From assembly GCF_000311785.1 (NCBI RefSeq), contig NZ_HE978547.1, positions 60,984-124,983 of the forward strand: DNA of 64,000 bases, in the 5' to 3' direction. The position numbers were made by a program, and so were the translations under genes. A model generated the notes under the pieces. That model did not search any database, had not been told where the DNA came from, and was given only the letters and a program-made list of their open reading frames with translations. The stretch is from Brevibacillus massiliensis. GTDB lineage: Bacteria > Bacillota > Bacilli > Brevibacillales > Brevibacillaceae. Each line of letters starts with the position of its first letter. Position 1 is the stretch's first letter. Below, one piece after another: positions 1-9,055 of the stretch.

Positions 1-596
1 CCGGGAAGCGCTGCAAAAACAGCGCCCGTCCCCGCCAGGTAGGCATCGTCATAGGCGGACATCGCCCAGTAGGCGGCGAAAATGATGACAATTACCCGCA
101 CCAGCTGTTCGACAACCTGGGATACTCCTGTCGGAATCATATTCTGGTGGCCTTGAAAATAGCCCCGCATAATCGCCGCCACCGGCACGAGCGGCAGCGA
201 CCAGGAAACCGCCCTAAGCGGCAAGATCAAGTGCTCGTCCCCCATGATGCTGGCGATCAGCGGCGCTCCAAAATACAGCAAGAGAAAGAACAGGATCCCG
301 AGCACGCCCAAGACTGTACTCGCAACCCGAAATGTCTTTCTTGCACCCAAGGGATCGCCGACTGCCAAGCGTTCGGAGACGATTTTGGAAATGGCGATCG
401 GGAAGCCGGCTGTCGCCAAAATCAACAGTGTGGTATAAAGCGGATACACCTGCATGTATACGTATAAACCTATGTCACCGGCTATATTCTGATACGGTAT
501 GCGGTAGACGGCACCCAGTACCTTTGAAAGCAGACCGGCAATCCCTAAAATGGCGGCACCTTTGACGAAGTGGTTGGCGCTTCTGTCACTCGACAT
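1..596 (-). CDS. SpoVB/MurJ-like polysaccharide flippase, N-terminal part
   Basis: Partial gene that runs off the left edge. Reading the minus strand from the ATG at 596 gives a protein opening MSSDRSANHFVKGAAILGIA, followed by the SKVLGAVYRIPYQN and PLYTTL segments typical of the SpoVB/YabM/MurJ (MOP superfamily) membrane flippases. These carry lipid-linked sugars such as peptidoglycan or spore cortex precursors across the membrane. The SD-like AGGAG lies 11 bases before the start. It sits just downstream of spoVT, as the spoVB-like yabM does in Bacillus subtilis. Only about 198 residues are visible, so I cannot separate SpoVB from YabM. Confidence 0.85.
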   Translation of the reverse strand, partial: MSSDRSANHFVKGAAILGIAGLLSKVLGAVYRIPYQNIAGDIGLYVYMQVYPLYTTLLILATAGFPIAISKIVSERLAVGDPLGARKTFRVASTVLGVLGILFFLLLYFGAPLIASIMGDEHLILPLRAVSWSLPLVPVAAIMRGYFQGHQNMIPTGVSQVVEQLVRVIVIIFAAYWAMSAYDDAYLAGTGAVFAALP

Positions 597-663
597 ATGT
601 ATTTACGATCTCCTCTCAGCCCACAAACTTCGTCCATTATACCACACAACCCGTACAACGTAG

Positions 664-692
664 AAAAAGCAGCCCGATCATCACGGACTGCT
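664..692 (-). terminator. Rho-independent terminator after spoVT
   Basis: On the minus strand an AGCAGTCCG arm pairs with CGGGCTGCT around a seven-base loop and runs into TTTTT. It lies seven bases after the spoVT stop codon and separates spoVT from the flippase gene. Confidence 0.75.
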
Positions 693-698
693 CAGAGA

Positions 699-1241
699 TT
701 ACTGCTCCATTTGTTTGGCCAAAAAGCCCGCAGCGGTCTCGGCCATTTTTAATTCCAGATCACTCATCTTGGCTGTGTCGCTCTTGCTGAGCAGAATGAC
801 TGCTCCGATCGGATCGCCACCGGCAACTATCGGCGCAACAACAAAGGAGGAGTAGTTTTCTGGTAAATCCCGGCATATTTCGTATTGCCCGCTGTTTTTT
901 TCGACCCGGCTCTTCCTGTCTTCCAGGGATTTTTCTACAATATTGCCGATCGGCTTGTCCATGTATTCTTTTTTTGAGGCCCCGGAGACGGCAATCACGG
1001 TGTCCCGATCAGAGATAAGCACGATGTGGTTCAGACTTTCGTATAGCGAATCAGCATACTCTTTTGCAAAGTCACCAAGTTCACCAATGGGCGAATACTT
1101 CTTCAAAATCACTTCCCCGTCACGATCAACAAAAATCTCAAGAGGGTCCCCTTCACGAATACGCAGCGTTCGACGGATTTCCTTCGGGATCACGACCCGT
1201 CCGAGGTCGTCAATTCGACGAACAATTCCAGTTGCCTTCAT
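699..1241 (-). CDS. spoVT: Stage V sporulation regulator SpoVT
   Basis: Transcription factor of the forespore that adjusts sigma-G genes and spore germination properties. The first 50 residues form the AbrB-type swapped-hairpin DNA-binding domain (MKATGIVRRIDDLGRVVIPK), and the rest, from about residue 55, reads as the GAF-like domain of SpoVT with its VVAPIVAGGDPIGAVILLS core. At 180 residues it matches the family length (178 in B. subtilis). It is separately transcribed, with a terminator behind it and a 200-base upstream gap that holds a possible forespore promoter and a perfect palindrome. Identity is clear from sequence and from the neighbouring mfd. Confidence 0.97.
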   Translation of the reverse strand: MKATGIVRRIDDLGRVVIPKEIRRTLRIREGDPLEIFVDRDGEVILKKYSPIGELGDFAKEYADSLYESLNHIVLISDRDTVIAVSGASKKEYMDKPIGNIVEKSLEDRKSRVEKNSGQYEICRDLPENYSSFVVAPIVAGGDPIGAVILLSKSDTAKMSDLELKMAETAAGFLAKQMEQ

Positions 1242-1319
1242 TCCTTGTTGCCTCGCTTTCTTGAGAAATTGGGTGGTGGCTTCTGCATTACCTGTATTTT
1301 GTCCGTAAACCCTGTTTTT

Positions 1320-1350
1320 TACTATGTGCGGTATTTGTAAATTATTTACA
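1320..1350 (-). promoter_or_regulatory. Possible forespore-type promoter and palindrome upstream of spoVT
   Basis: On the minus strand CATAGTA at 1320-1326 resembles a sigma-F/G -10 element, with TGTAAA 18 bases upstream at 1345-1350 as a loose -35. The -35 is the edge of a perfect 15-base palindrome (TGTAAAT, one base, ATTTACA; 1336-1350). Sigma-G control of spoVT is known in B. subtilis; here it is only inferred from the -10. Confidence 0.35.
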
Positions 1351-1415
1351 CCTCTACACTATCCCCGGGTGGTGAGTGCTTTTAGTATTCACTGCCTAAA
1401 GAAGAATATGCGACC

Positions 1416-1444
1416 AAAAAAACAGGGAGTCATATTGACTCCCC
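1416..1444 (-). terminator. Terminator after prsA-like gene
   Basis: A GGGGAGTCA arm, three-base loop and TGACTCCC arm on the minus strand are followed by TGTTTTTTT. It begins right behind the TAG stop of the PrsA-like gene. Confidence 0.8.
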
Positions 1445-1446
1445 GC

Positions 1447-2508
1447 CTATGATTTTGCCTGTTGGGTAATTTCCGGCACATGCCATGCCGTTACCAGCTT
1501 GTCCAAATCTTCCTTGACAAATTTCTCGTACTGCTCGGGCAGCGCCTTTTTGCGCAGTTCTTCTTTAGCCTGGTCAAAGGTCTTTTCCGCCCGGCTTTCT
1601 ACGCGGATGATATGGTAACCGTAACTCGTTTTTACCGGAGGACCAATTTCGCCGATCTTCTGGGTAAGGGCAGCTTCCTTGAATTCCGGAACCCACTGGT
1701 TTACATAAGCATCCTTATACAAGCCCCCGTTGTCCTTGCTCCCGGGGTCCTCCGAATGCTCCTTGGCCAGTGTGGCAAAATCCTCGCCCTTTTTCAGCTT
1801 CTCTTCCAGGTCGTTGGCGATTTTCAGGGCTTCTTCCGGTTTCCGGTTTTCCGTCAAAATCAGAATGTGCCGAACGCTTGCGATTGTAAATGCGTTTTTG
1901 TCGGCCTTCAGCTCTTTATCGTATTCCGCCTTCAGTGCTTCATCGGTCAAATTCTTGTCCAAAACCTCGACAGAATCGTTAATCGCGGCCATCATGCCAA
2001 CTACTTCATCCTTCGTAATCCCCTGCTGCTCCATCAGCTTGGTAAATTTAGCCTCGTCACCGCCGAGCAGTGACAGATACTGGGTTTTAATCTGCTCGAA
2101 GGTCTTCTCTCCAAGCTCCTTGGATGCAGCTTTGGTCTTGTCATCAGCCCGTTCGGCAAGAATTTTGGTTGCCATGTACTGATGCAAATAATTCTCCAAG
2201 GATGCTTTATCTGCTGCCTCGATCATCATGCCTTCCTGCGGATTCATGAAATTGAGTGTCCGCAGAAAAGCAGCAAATTCTTTTCCAGTCAACTTGCCGC
2301 CCTTATACTCCGCCAATGTGGCGTTCGGATCCTCCTTGTACGGAAAGGTCAAGGCCGGAAATTGGGCTAGAGGGTCATCGGCGGACGGCTGCTTGGCAGC
2401 CTGGTCCTGCTCGCCTTTCCCGCATCCGGAGACAAGGGACACAGCGAGCGCCGCCACTGAAATCAACAAGGCGAATCGTTTGTTAAAAAACTTAGTCGCT
2501 TTTTTCAT
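1447..2508 (-). CDS. PrsA/SurA-like peptidyl-prolyl isomerase lipoprotein
   Basis: Membrane-anchored foldase predicted to help secreted proteins fold outside the cell. The signal peptide (KRFALLISVAALAVSLVSGC) ends in a lipobox with the lipidated cysteine at residue 29. A SurA-type helical N-domain follows, then a parvulin (PPIC) domain at about 207-305, with VRHILI, EHSEDPGSKDNGG and TSYGYHIIRVE as the usual parvulin landmarks. The length, 353 residues, is longer than B. subtilis PrsA (292). It lies 24 bases behind mfd and probably shares its transcript. B. subtilis does not have a PrsA gene here, so this position is a lineage trait. Confidence 0.9.
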   Translation of the reverse strand: MKKATKFFNKRFALLISVAALAVSLVSGCGKGEQDQAAKQPSADDPLAQFPALTFPYKEDPNATLAEYKGGKLTGKEFAAFLRTLNFMNPQEGMMIEAADKASLENYLHQYMATKILAERADDKTKAASKELGEKTFEQIKTQYLSLLGGDEAKFTKLMEQQGITKDEVVGMMAAINDSVEVLDKNLTDEALKAEYDKELKADKNAFTIASVRHILILTENRKPEEALKIANDLEEKLKKGEDFATLAKEHSEDPGSKDNGGLYKDAYVNQWVPEFKEAALTQKIGEIGPPVKTSYGYHIIRVESRAEKTFDQAKEELRKKALPEQYEKFVKEDLDKLVTAWHVPEITQQAKS

Positions 2509-2532
2509 GTAAAGACGACTCTCCCTTCTTCG

Positions 2533-5500
2533 TTATGGACGAACCTCCAGCTCATCGGCTATCACCTCGCCCTTACTGGTGTCTTTGCGAACCAAATGGA
2601 ATTGGCTCAGCAATTTCTCAACCATCTGTACGCCTTCTTCGATTCGTAACCCTTTTACTTTAACAGTTATAATGATTTGCTGTCCACCCGAGAGTCCGAC
2701 TCGCCGATCCCAGCTGCCGGTCAAGGCGAACAGCGCACCGCCGTCAATGTTGTTGTTTTGGTCCGGATGCAAGTATAACTTAATCACATCAGGATCTTTT
2801 TGACTAATTTCAACAATTCGGTGACGGATGGCGTAGACACGCAAACGTGAGATGGTCAGCAGGTTTTCCACCGGATTGGGGATATCGCCAAACCGGTCGA
2901 GCAGCTCCGCCGCCAAGTCATCCACTTCTTCGAGCGATGAAACCGCGACAAATTTTTTGTACATTTCGATCTTCTGGCGGCTGTCCGTAATGTACAAAGA
3001 AGGAATATAGGCGTCGATCTGCAGGTTGATTTCAACAGGCGAGCTTGCCTCGACCTTCTGCTCTCCTTTTAGCTCGTCGATCGCCTCTTTGAGCATTTGG
3101 CTGTACAAATCAAATCCTACGGAATTGATAAACCCGTGCTGCTCCGCTCCCAACAGGTTGCCGGCGCCGCGAATCGCCAGGTCGCGCATCGCGATCTTGA
3201 ACCCGGAACCCAGTTCGGTAAACTCCTTGATCGCCTGCAGCCGTTTCTCGGCAACCTCTGTCAGCACTTTGTCGCGTTGGTACGTGAAGTAGGCATAGGC
3301 TATGCGATTGGACCGTCCCACGCGACCGCGGAGCTGGTACAGCTGAGACAAGCCCATCTTGTCCGCGTTGTAGATGATCAGCGTATTCACATTGGGGATG
3401 TCTACTCCTGTCTCGATGATCGTCGTGCTTACCAGCACGTCGTACTGCCCATCGAGAAAATCCAGCATCACTGCCTCGAGTTCGGAGTCGTTCATTTGGC
3501 CGTGGGCGACCGCGATGCGGGCATCAGGGACCAACTGCGAGATCTGTTCGGCCATCTGCTCGATCCCCTGGACTTGATTATACAGGAAGAATACCTGCCC
3601 CTCGCGCGCCAATTCCCGTTCAATCGCTTCTCGTACGAGGGAAGGACTGTATTCCATCACATACGTTTGTACCGGAAAGCGATTTTCCGGCGGTGTCTCG
3701 ATGACGGACAGGTCGCGGACACCAAGCATCGACATGTGCAGCGTCCGCGGGATCGGCGTCGCAGTCAAGGTCAGGACGTCGACATTGGTCTTGAGCTGCT
3801 TCAGCTTTTCCTTGTGGCTCACCCCAAAGCGCTGCTCCTCATCGACAATCAACAGCCCCAGATCGCGGAAGACGATATCTTTGGACAACATGCGGTGGGT
3901 ACCGATAACGACATCGACTGTGCCATCCTTTAATCCCTTGATCGTCGCATTTTGATCCTTGCGGGAGCGGAATCGGCTGAGCACCTCCACCCGGATCGGA
4001 TAGTCGGCAAATCTCTCGGAAAACGTCTCGTAATGCTGCTGGGCCAGAATGGTCGTAGGAACGAGGACCGCCACTTGCTTCCCATCCATCACCGCTTTAA
4101 AGGCAGCCCGGATGGCTACTTCTGTCTTGCCGTAACCGACGTCGCCGCAGACGAGCCGATCCATGGGCCGCCGCCTTTCCATGTCCGCTTTCACTTCTTG
4201 AATCGTCCGGAGCTGGTCAGCCGTCTCCTGGTAGGGGAACATCGCCTCAAACTCCCGCTGTTCCGCCGTGTCCGGGTGAAACGCAAACCCGACCGACGCC
4301 TCTCTGGCGGCGTACAGCTTGATCAGGTCCTCGGCGATGTCTTTGACAGATGACTTCACCTTGTTTTTGACCCGTTTCCAGTCGTTCCCACCCAAGCTGT
4401 AAATTTTTGGCTCAGTCTCTTCACTGCCCACGTACTTCTGGACGTGGTCGATCTGTTCGATCGGTACAAACAGACTGTCTCCGCCGGCGTAGCGAACGTG
4501 CAGGTAATCCTTGTGAATGCCGAGGATTTCTTTGGTTTCGATGCCGAGATACTTGCCGATCCCGTGGTTGATGTGAACGACGTAATCTCCCGGCTTTAAT
4601 TCCATGTAGTTCTTGATCCTCTCCGCATTGCTCATCGTCTGCTGAACTTTGCGGGCTTTTCGCTGCTTGGCGGTGAAAACTTCCCCTTCGGTCACGACGA
4701 CCAATTTGTTCAAAGGAAGCTCAAACCCACTCTGCAGGTTTCCAAGGATAATCGTCGGCCGTCCCTGCGGTACCGTCTGAGCCTCCTCCAGCAGCAGGTC
4801 AGCCTCCATCTCGTAATCGCTCAGCACCCGCTCCAGCCGCTTCGCACGCTCCACGTCGGCGGCGACGAACACGATCTGGTTGTGTCCCTTTCGCCAACGG
4901 GCCAACTCAGTCTTTAATACGTTCATCTGACCGTGAAAGTTTTGCATCGTCCGACAATTAATATTGACGATGTTTTGCGGCTGCGTTTTTGGCGTCTGCC
5001 GCAAGAACGGGGATTGATAGATGATCTGCCAGCGGCGTTTGTGCAAAAGATCATCGTAGGTGGCAGAAAGGGACAGGCTTGACATAAATTCCCCATGCGA
5101 AACCCTGTTCATGATCCACTCGTGTTCTTCTTTTTGCATTTGCGCCGCGGTATCGATCACGCGCGATGGCTCATCGATAAATAAGATCGTGTCCGCAGGC
5201 AGGTAATCGAGCAGTGTATCATGGTTTGGATAAATGACTGAAATATAGGAAAAAAGCTGGGGAAAGCGATGGCCTTGTTGCATCAATTCGATGTCGCCGC
5301 CAATTTTTTGCATCACGCGCTCTTTCGCCGCTCCGTCCTTCAGTTTGGCAAGCGTCTCACCCAGCTTTTTTTCCAGCCGAACCGCCGACTCCTGCAGCAG
5401 GTCTGTAGAGACGATCATTTCCTTCGCAGGGCCGATCGTGTAGGTCTGAACGTTTTCCTGAGAGCGCTGGGTCGCCATATCAAAGGTGCGGATCGAATCG

Positions 5501-6102
5501 ATCACGACGTCAAACAGTTCAATCCGAATCGGCCATTCCGAATCGATCGGAAACAGGTCAATGATGCCGCCGCGCACGCTCAGCTCGCCTTTTCGCTCGA
5601 CCATTTCGACCCGTTCATATCCAAGCTCAATCAGCTTTTCCAAGAAGTCATCGACGTTCATCTCGTCGCCGACGGAAAGCTTTATCTGCGCTTCCTTCCA
5701 TACGGAGGAAGGCACAACAAACCGGCGAACACCGGCGAACGGGGCAACCAAAATACCCGAAAAGCCTTGTGCCAGTCGGTTGAAGACGTGTATCCGCTGG
5801 GCCAGCATCTCGGGGCTGGCAATCGCCAGTTCGGATCCGATCAGTTCGTTGCCCGGATAGAGCAGAAGCTGCTCGTCAGGGAGGAGCTCAGACAGATCCT
5901 CGTATACCTTTTGCGCCTGATACATATTGTGAGTGACTACACAGATCGGCCGGTTTGCCTGTTGGTACAAAGCGGCCATCATCACTTGACGGGCAGATCC
6001 GGCAAGACCGGAAACCAATTGTTCCGACAGACCTTGCGCCAGGCCCGCTATAATTGTTCCGAAATGGGCATCGTCTTTTATGGAGTTTATAATGACTTGC
6101 AT
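2533..6102 (-). CDS. mfd: Transcription-repair coupling factor Mfd
   Basis: ATP-driven DNA translocase that pushes RNA polymerase stalled at lesions off the template and recruits UvrA. The 1189-residue protein has the full family layout: a UvrB-like N-terminal region, a CarD-like RNA-polymerase interaction domain near residue 509 (GDYVVHINHGIGKYLGIE), Walker A near 647 (GDVGYGKTEVAIR), the DEEQRFGV box near 752, the helicase segment RGRVGRS, and a C-terminal UvrA-binding region. No frame disruption was seen. It sits between fin and the prsA-like gene, in the usual pth-fin-mfd order. Confidence 0.99.
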   Translation of the reverse strand: MQVIINSIKDDAHFGTIIAGLAQGLSEQLVSGLAGSARQVMMAALYQQANRPICVVTHNMYQAQKVYEDLSELLPDEQLLLYPGNELIGSELAIASPEMLAQRIHVFNRLAQGFSGILVAPFAGVRRFVVPSSVWKEAQIKLSVGDEMNVDDFLEKLIELGYERVEMVERKGELSVRGGIIDLFPIDSEWPIRIELFDVVIDSIRTFDMATQRSQENVQTYTIGPAKEMIVSTDLLQESAVRLEKKLGETLAKLKDGAAKERVMQKIGGDIELMQQGHRFPQLFSYISVIYPNHDTLLDYLPADTILFIDEPSRVIDTAAQMQKEEHEWIMNRVSHGEFMSSLSLSATYDDLLHKRRWQIIYQSPFLRQTPKTQPQNIVNINCRTMQNFHGQMNVLKTELARWRKGHNQIVFVAADVERAKRLERVLSDYEMEADLLLEEAQTVPQGRPTIILGNLQSGFELPLNKLVVVTEGEVFTAKQRKARKVQQTMSNAERIKNYMELKPGDYVVHINHGIGKYLGIETKEILGIHKDYLHVRYAGGDSLFVPIEQIDHVQKYVGSEETEPKIYSLGGNDWKRVKNKVKSSVKDIAEDLIKLYAAREASVGFAFHPDTAEQREFEAMFPYQETADQLRTIQEVKADMERRRPMDRLVCGDVGYGKTEVAIRAAFKAVMDGKQVAVLVPTTILAQQHYETFSERFADYPIRVEVLSRFRSRKDQNATIKGLKDGTVDVVIGTHRMLSKDIVFRDLGLLIVDEEQRFGVSHKEKLKQLKTNVDVLTLTATPIPRTLHMSMLGVRDLSVIETPPENRFPVQTYVMEYSPSLVREAIERELAREGQVFFLYNQVQGIEQMAEQISQLVPDARIAVAHGQMNDSELEAVMLDFLDGQYDVLVSTTIIETGVDIPNVNTLIIYNADKMGLSQLYQLRGRVGRSNRIAYAYFTYQRDKVLTEVAEKRLQAIKEFTELGSGFKIAMRDLAIRGAGNLLGAEQHGFINSVGFDLYSQMLKEAIDELKGEQKVEASSPVEINLQIDAYIPSLYITDSRQKIEMYKKFVAVSSLEEVDDLAAELLDRFGDIPNPVENLLTISRLRVYAIRHRIVEISQKDPDVIKLYLHPDQNNNIDGGALFALTGSWDRRVGLSGGQQIIITVKVKGLRIEEGVQMVEKLLSQFHLVRKDTSKGEVIADELEVRP

Positions 6103-6237
6103 TGAGGCAGTCTCCTCTCCGGTTCTCTCTCATGCGAAAATAGCCTTAGCTTCACCATAAGCCAAGGCCTGAAGACTGTATACCTTTCGTTCAAGTAAAG
6201 TGCCGCCGGCATTTTAACAAAACACCTCCGGATCCCC

Positions 6238-6477
6238 TTACTGCAGCGGATTCCCTACCAGGGACAGCTCGGGATGCTGGTTAAATGCGTCTCGGCAATA
6301 ATCGCAAACGACACGAACGACGGTATCCCCGTCTCGTTCTTTGGATATTATATGTTGGCGTTCTTCCGGGGTCAAGGAATGCAGTCCTAATTCTACTTCA
6401 GAAACGGCTGCTTGATCCAGCTCCCCCAGTTTCATTCCACAGCAGCGGCAGACGTAAAGAAAACTCAATTGTTTCAA
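6238..6477 (-). CDS. fin: Anti-sigma-F factor Fin
   Basis: Small forespore protein (YabK) that inhibits sigma F and so helps the switch to sigma G. The 79 residues resemble B. subtilis Fin: two cysteine pairs (C10/C13 in CRCCG and C58/C61 in CDYC) able to bind zinc, and the central LTPEERQHII and DTVVRVVCDYC stretches. A third cysteine at C12 is extra. It lies between pth and mfd, exactly as in B. subtilis. The 135 bases between fin and mfd contain a GC-rich hairpin without a T tract and no other gene. Confidence 0.92.
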   Translation of the reverse strand: MKQLSFLYVCRCCGMKLGELDQAAVSEVELGLHSLTPEERQHIISKERDGDTVVRVVCDYCRDAFNQHPELSLVGNPLQ

Positions 6478-6619
6478 CCTCCCAAGGCATCAGAAAGGCG
6501 GCAAGGAAGACCGAATCACTGCTGCGATCTTCTCTTCTCTCTTCCTGCAACTGGATTTTTTCCAGATGTTACATCAATAGTATCTCCCTTGGGGGGTGAA
6601 AAAATACGAGTCTCGCACG

Positions 6620-7189
6620 TCAGCCGGCAGTTGTGTTATATCGGTTCATGACGAGGTCAAATCGTTCTGTCGCGGCCATGGCACACGCCTCAGCGGCCAG
6701 AGCGACCGCCCGCTCGATCAGCGGGTGCTCGCCAGTCGAAAAGGAGCCGAGGACGTAATCGCTTACATTCCGCCCCGGTTCCGGACGGCCGATCCCGACC
6801 TTGATCCGCTTGAATTCCTGCGTGCCCAGATGCGAGATCAGCGATTTGATCCCGTTATGCCCGCCAGCGCTGCCCTTTTCCTTTAGTTTTAAACGGCCGA
6901 CGGGCAAATCCAGGTCGTCGAATACCACAAGAATGTCTGCCGGCGTTAATTTGTAAAATGAGACAATCTCCCTGACAGACTCGCCGGACAAGTTCATATA
7001 CGTTTGCGGTTTTACCAGCAGCACCCGCTCCCCGTTGATCCGCCCTTCGCCGATAAGTGCGCGAAATTTGTTCTGGGAAACGGGGATCTGCCACTCGTTA
7101 CTAACTTTATCTATGGCCATAAAACCGACATTATGCCTCGTATCTTCATACTGCCTGCCCGGATTTCCCAATCCGATCATTACTTTCAT
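6620..7189 (-). CDS. pth: Peptidyl-tRNA hydrolase
   Basis: Recycles peptidyl-tRNA released by stalled ribosomes by cutting the ester bond between peptide and tRNA. The start chosen is the ATG at 7189, giving MKVMIGLGNPG, because GGAGG sits eight bases before it; an upstream extension reads into non-homologous sequence. The 189 residues hold the catalytic histidine in DTRHNVGF (H19), the substrate-binding asparagine N10 in GLGNPG, and the VVFDDLDLPVG and SAGGHNG motifs. Its place between ctc and fin is conserved in Bacillales. Confidence 0.97.
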   Translation of the reverse strand: MKVMIGLGNPGRQYEDTRHNVGFMAIDKVSNEWQIPVSQNKFRALIGEGRINGERVLLVKPQTYMNLSGESVREIVSFYKLTPADILVVFDDLDLPVGRLKLKEKGSAGGHNGIKSLISHLGTQEFKRIKVGIGRPEPGRNVSDYVLGSFSTGEHPLIERAVALAAEACAMAATERFDLVMNRYNTTAG

Positions 7190-7331
7190 CGATGATTCCT
7201 CCACGATCAAGGTAAAGCAAACACTCGCTGATTCACTCCCTTTATTGTACAGGATATAGGCGGGGAAAAACAGTGTCACTGAAAATCCGGGGCGAAAGTC
7301 GGAACTTCGCAGCTGTCCGTTCCTGGATCCT

Positions 7332-7958
7332 CTACACCTTGGCTGCTTCGTTGACAGGGGAATCGGCCTTTTCCGCCTGGGCCTCGGCTTCTCCTTCCGC
7401 TTCTATCGATTCGTCGGAGGCAGCTTTCGTAGGCAAAATGCTTACGATTACTTCCATTTCATCCAGTTCCAGATCAATCCCTTGGGCAATGTTCAGATCC
7501 TTGACGAGAATGACATCGCCAACCTGCATTCCCTCTACGTTTGCCGTAAAGGTCTCCGGGATGTCCTTGGGCAAGCAGGAAATTTCGACACTATGCCGTA
7601 CGAGTGAAGCAATCCCATACTCTGGATGGCCAGTCAAAACAACCGGGACGGTAGTGTGTACCTTTTCGTTCAGATTGATCTGTTTAAAATCGGCGTGCAG
7701 CACATTTCCCTGAACGGGATGGCGCTGCAGCTCATACATCATGACCGCGTATTCCTGTCCGTCTACGCTCAGCGTTAGCGGCACATTGGTAGGCTGCTTG
7801 CGGAGAAGCTGATCCAACTCCAGGGCCTTTACCTTGATCGGCAGATTCCCGATTTCCGAACCGTATACTACAGCGGGGATCCATCCGGTGCGGCGCAACG
7901 CGTTCGTCGTTTGCCCTCCCCTTCCGGTGACTCTCATGGCGGCGTGAAGTGTTTCCAT
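7332..7958 (-). CDS. ctc: 50S ribosomal protein L25, general stress protein CTC type
   Basis: CTC-family bL25 protein that binds 5S rRNA. The N-terminal 90 residues are the L25 RNA-binding domain (LRRTGWIPAVVYG, HADFKQINL) and the rest the TL5/CTC beta domain (VPVVLTGHPEYG, VGDVILVKDLNI). The tail from about residue 185 is acidic and alanine-rich, low in complexity. The 208-residue length fits CTC rather than the short enterobacterial L25. The start at ATG 7958 has AAGGAGG in front. It lies between prs and pth as in B. subtilis; sigma-B control is known there, but I did not identify a promoter here. Confidence 0.95.
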   Translation of the reverse strand: METLHAAMRVTGRGGQTTNALRRTGWIPAVVYGSEIGNLPIKVKALELDQLLRKQPTNVPLTLSVDGQEYAVMMYELQRHPVQGNVLHADFKQINLNEKVHTTVPVVLTGHPEYGIASLVRHSVEISCLPKDIPETFTANVEGMQVGDVILVKDLNIAQGIDLELDEMEVIVSILPTKAASDESIEAEGEAEAQAEKADSPVNEAAKV

Positions 7959-8044
7959 AGATAAACCTCCTTACAGAGCAGCTAGAAATTTCTTCCCTGT
8001 TTCTAGCTTGTCCCGGTAGGGAGGTTTTGACTCATGGCTGTCGT

Positions 8045-8995
8045 TTAATCAAACAGTTTGCTAACGGATAATTCCTCATGGACGCGAATGATGGCTTCCC
8101 CAATAATCGGCGCGACGGAGAGAACTTTGATTTTCTCGATCTGTTTTTCCGGCGGAAGCGGAATCGTGTTCGTTACGACCAATTCGCGAATCTTTGACGA
8201 ATCAATCCGCTCAATGGCAGGACCGGACAGAACCGGGTGGGTGCAGCAGGCGTAGACTTCGCGGGCGCCTGCTTCGACTAACGCATTCGCCGCAAGGGTA
8301 ATCGTCCCTGCTGTATCAATGATGTCGTCGATGATAATAGCTGTTTTACCCTCGATATTCCCGACGATGTTCATCACTTCCGCGACGTTTGGTTCTGGAC
8401 GGCGTTTGTCGATGATCGCGATTGGCGCTTCCAGCCGTTCCGCCAATTTGCGGGCGCGCGTTACCCCTCCGTGGTCGGGAGAAACCACGACGATATCAGG
8501 CAGGCCCTTATCCTGGAAGTACTTGCCGAGAATCGGCACTCCCAACAGATGATCTACCGGAATATCGAAAAAGCCCTGAATTTGCGTCGCGTGCAGGTCC
8601 ATGGCGATAATCCGGTGGGCGCCTGCAGTCTCGATCAGATTGGCGACCAGCTTGGCCGTGATCGGATCGCGTGCACGCGCTTTGCGGTCTTGACGAGCGT
8701 ACCCGTAGTACGGGATTACGACGTTGATGCTTTTGGCCGAGGCGCGCTTTAACGCGTCTACCATTACCAACAACTCCATCAAGGTTTCGTTTACAGGGGC
8801 GCAGGTTGGCTGAATGACGAAAACATCAGCACCACGAACACTTTCATTTAACTTTATTTGACACTCTCCATCGCTGAAATGAACCGCCTCGGAATTGCCC
8901 AGCGGAGTGCCGATATGCTCGACGATCTCACGGGCAAGCTCAGGGTTGGCGTTACATGTAAAAACCTTCAGTTTGGGGTCGCGGTAATTAGCCAT
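8045..8995 (-). CDS. prs: Ribose-phosphate pyrophosphokinase
   Basis: Makes phosphoribosyl pyrophosphate from ribose 5-phosphate and ATP, the entry compound for purines, pyrimidines, histidine and NAD. The 316 residues show the N-terminal [16 protein letters not shown] stretch, the catalytic flexible loop [15 protein letters not shown], and the PRPP-binding motif [14 protein letters not shown]. Length is that of class I enzymes (317 in B. subtilis). It follows glmU with a 60-base gap, and the two are co-transcribed in B. subtilis. The GGAGG before the ATG is about 14 bases away, a rather long spacing. Confidence 0.98.
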   Translation of the reverse strand: MANYRDPKLKVFTCNANPELAREIVEHIGTPLGNSEAVHFSDGECQIKLNESVRGADVFVIQPTCAPVNETLMELLVMVDALKRASAKSINVVIPYYGYARQDRKARARDPITAKLVANLIETAGAHRIIAMDLHATQIQGFFDIPVDHLLGVPILGKYFQDKGLPDIVVVSPDHGGVTRARKLAERLEAPIAIIDKRRPEPNVAEVMNIVGNIEGKTAIIIDDIIDTAGTITLAANALVEAGAREVYACCTHPVLSGPAIERIDSSKIRELVVTNTIPLPPEKQIEKIKVLSVAPIIGEAIIRVHEELSVSKLFD

Positions 8996-9055
8996 TTTTC
9001 TTCTAGGAACCTCCGTTTAGTCCTTTTTATTCTTTTATAGGAAATAAAGCTTGAC

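Noticed and set aside
3097..3933. 278-codon plus-strand open frame inside mfd
   Set aside because: Antisense of the highly conserved mfd translocase domain; no ribosome site and no family motif.
5269..6105. 278-codon plus-strand open frame over the 5' part of mfd
   Set aside because: Antisense shadow of mfd; no ribosome site or recognisable domain.
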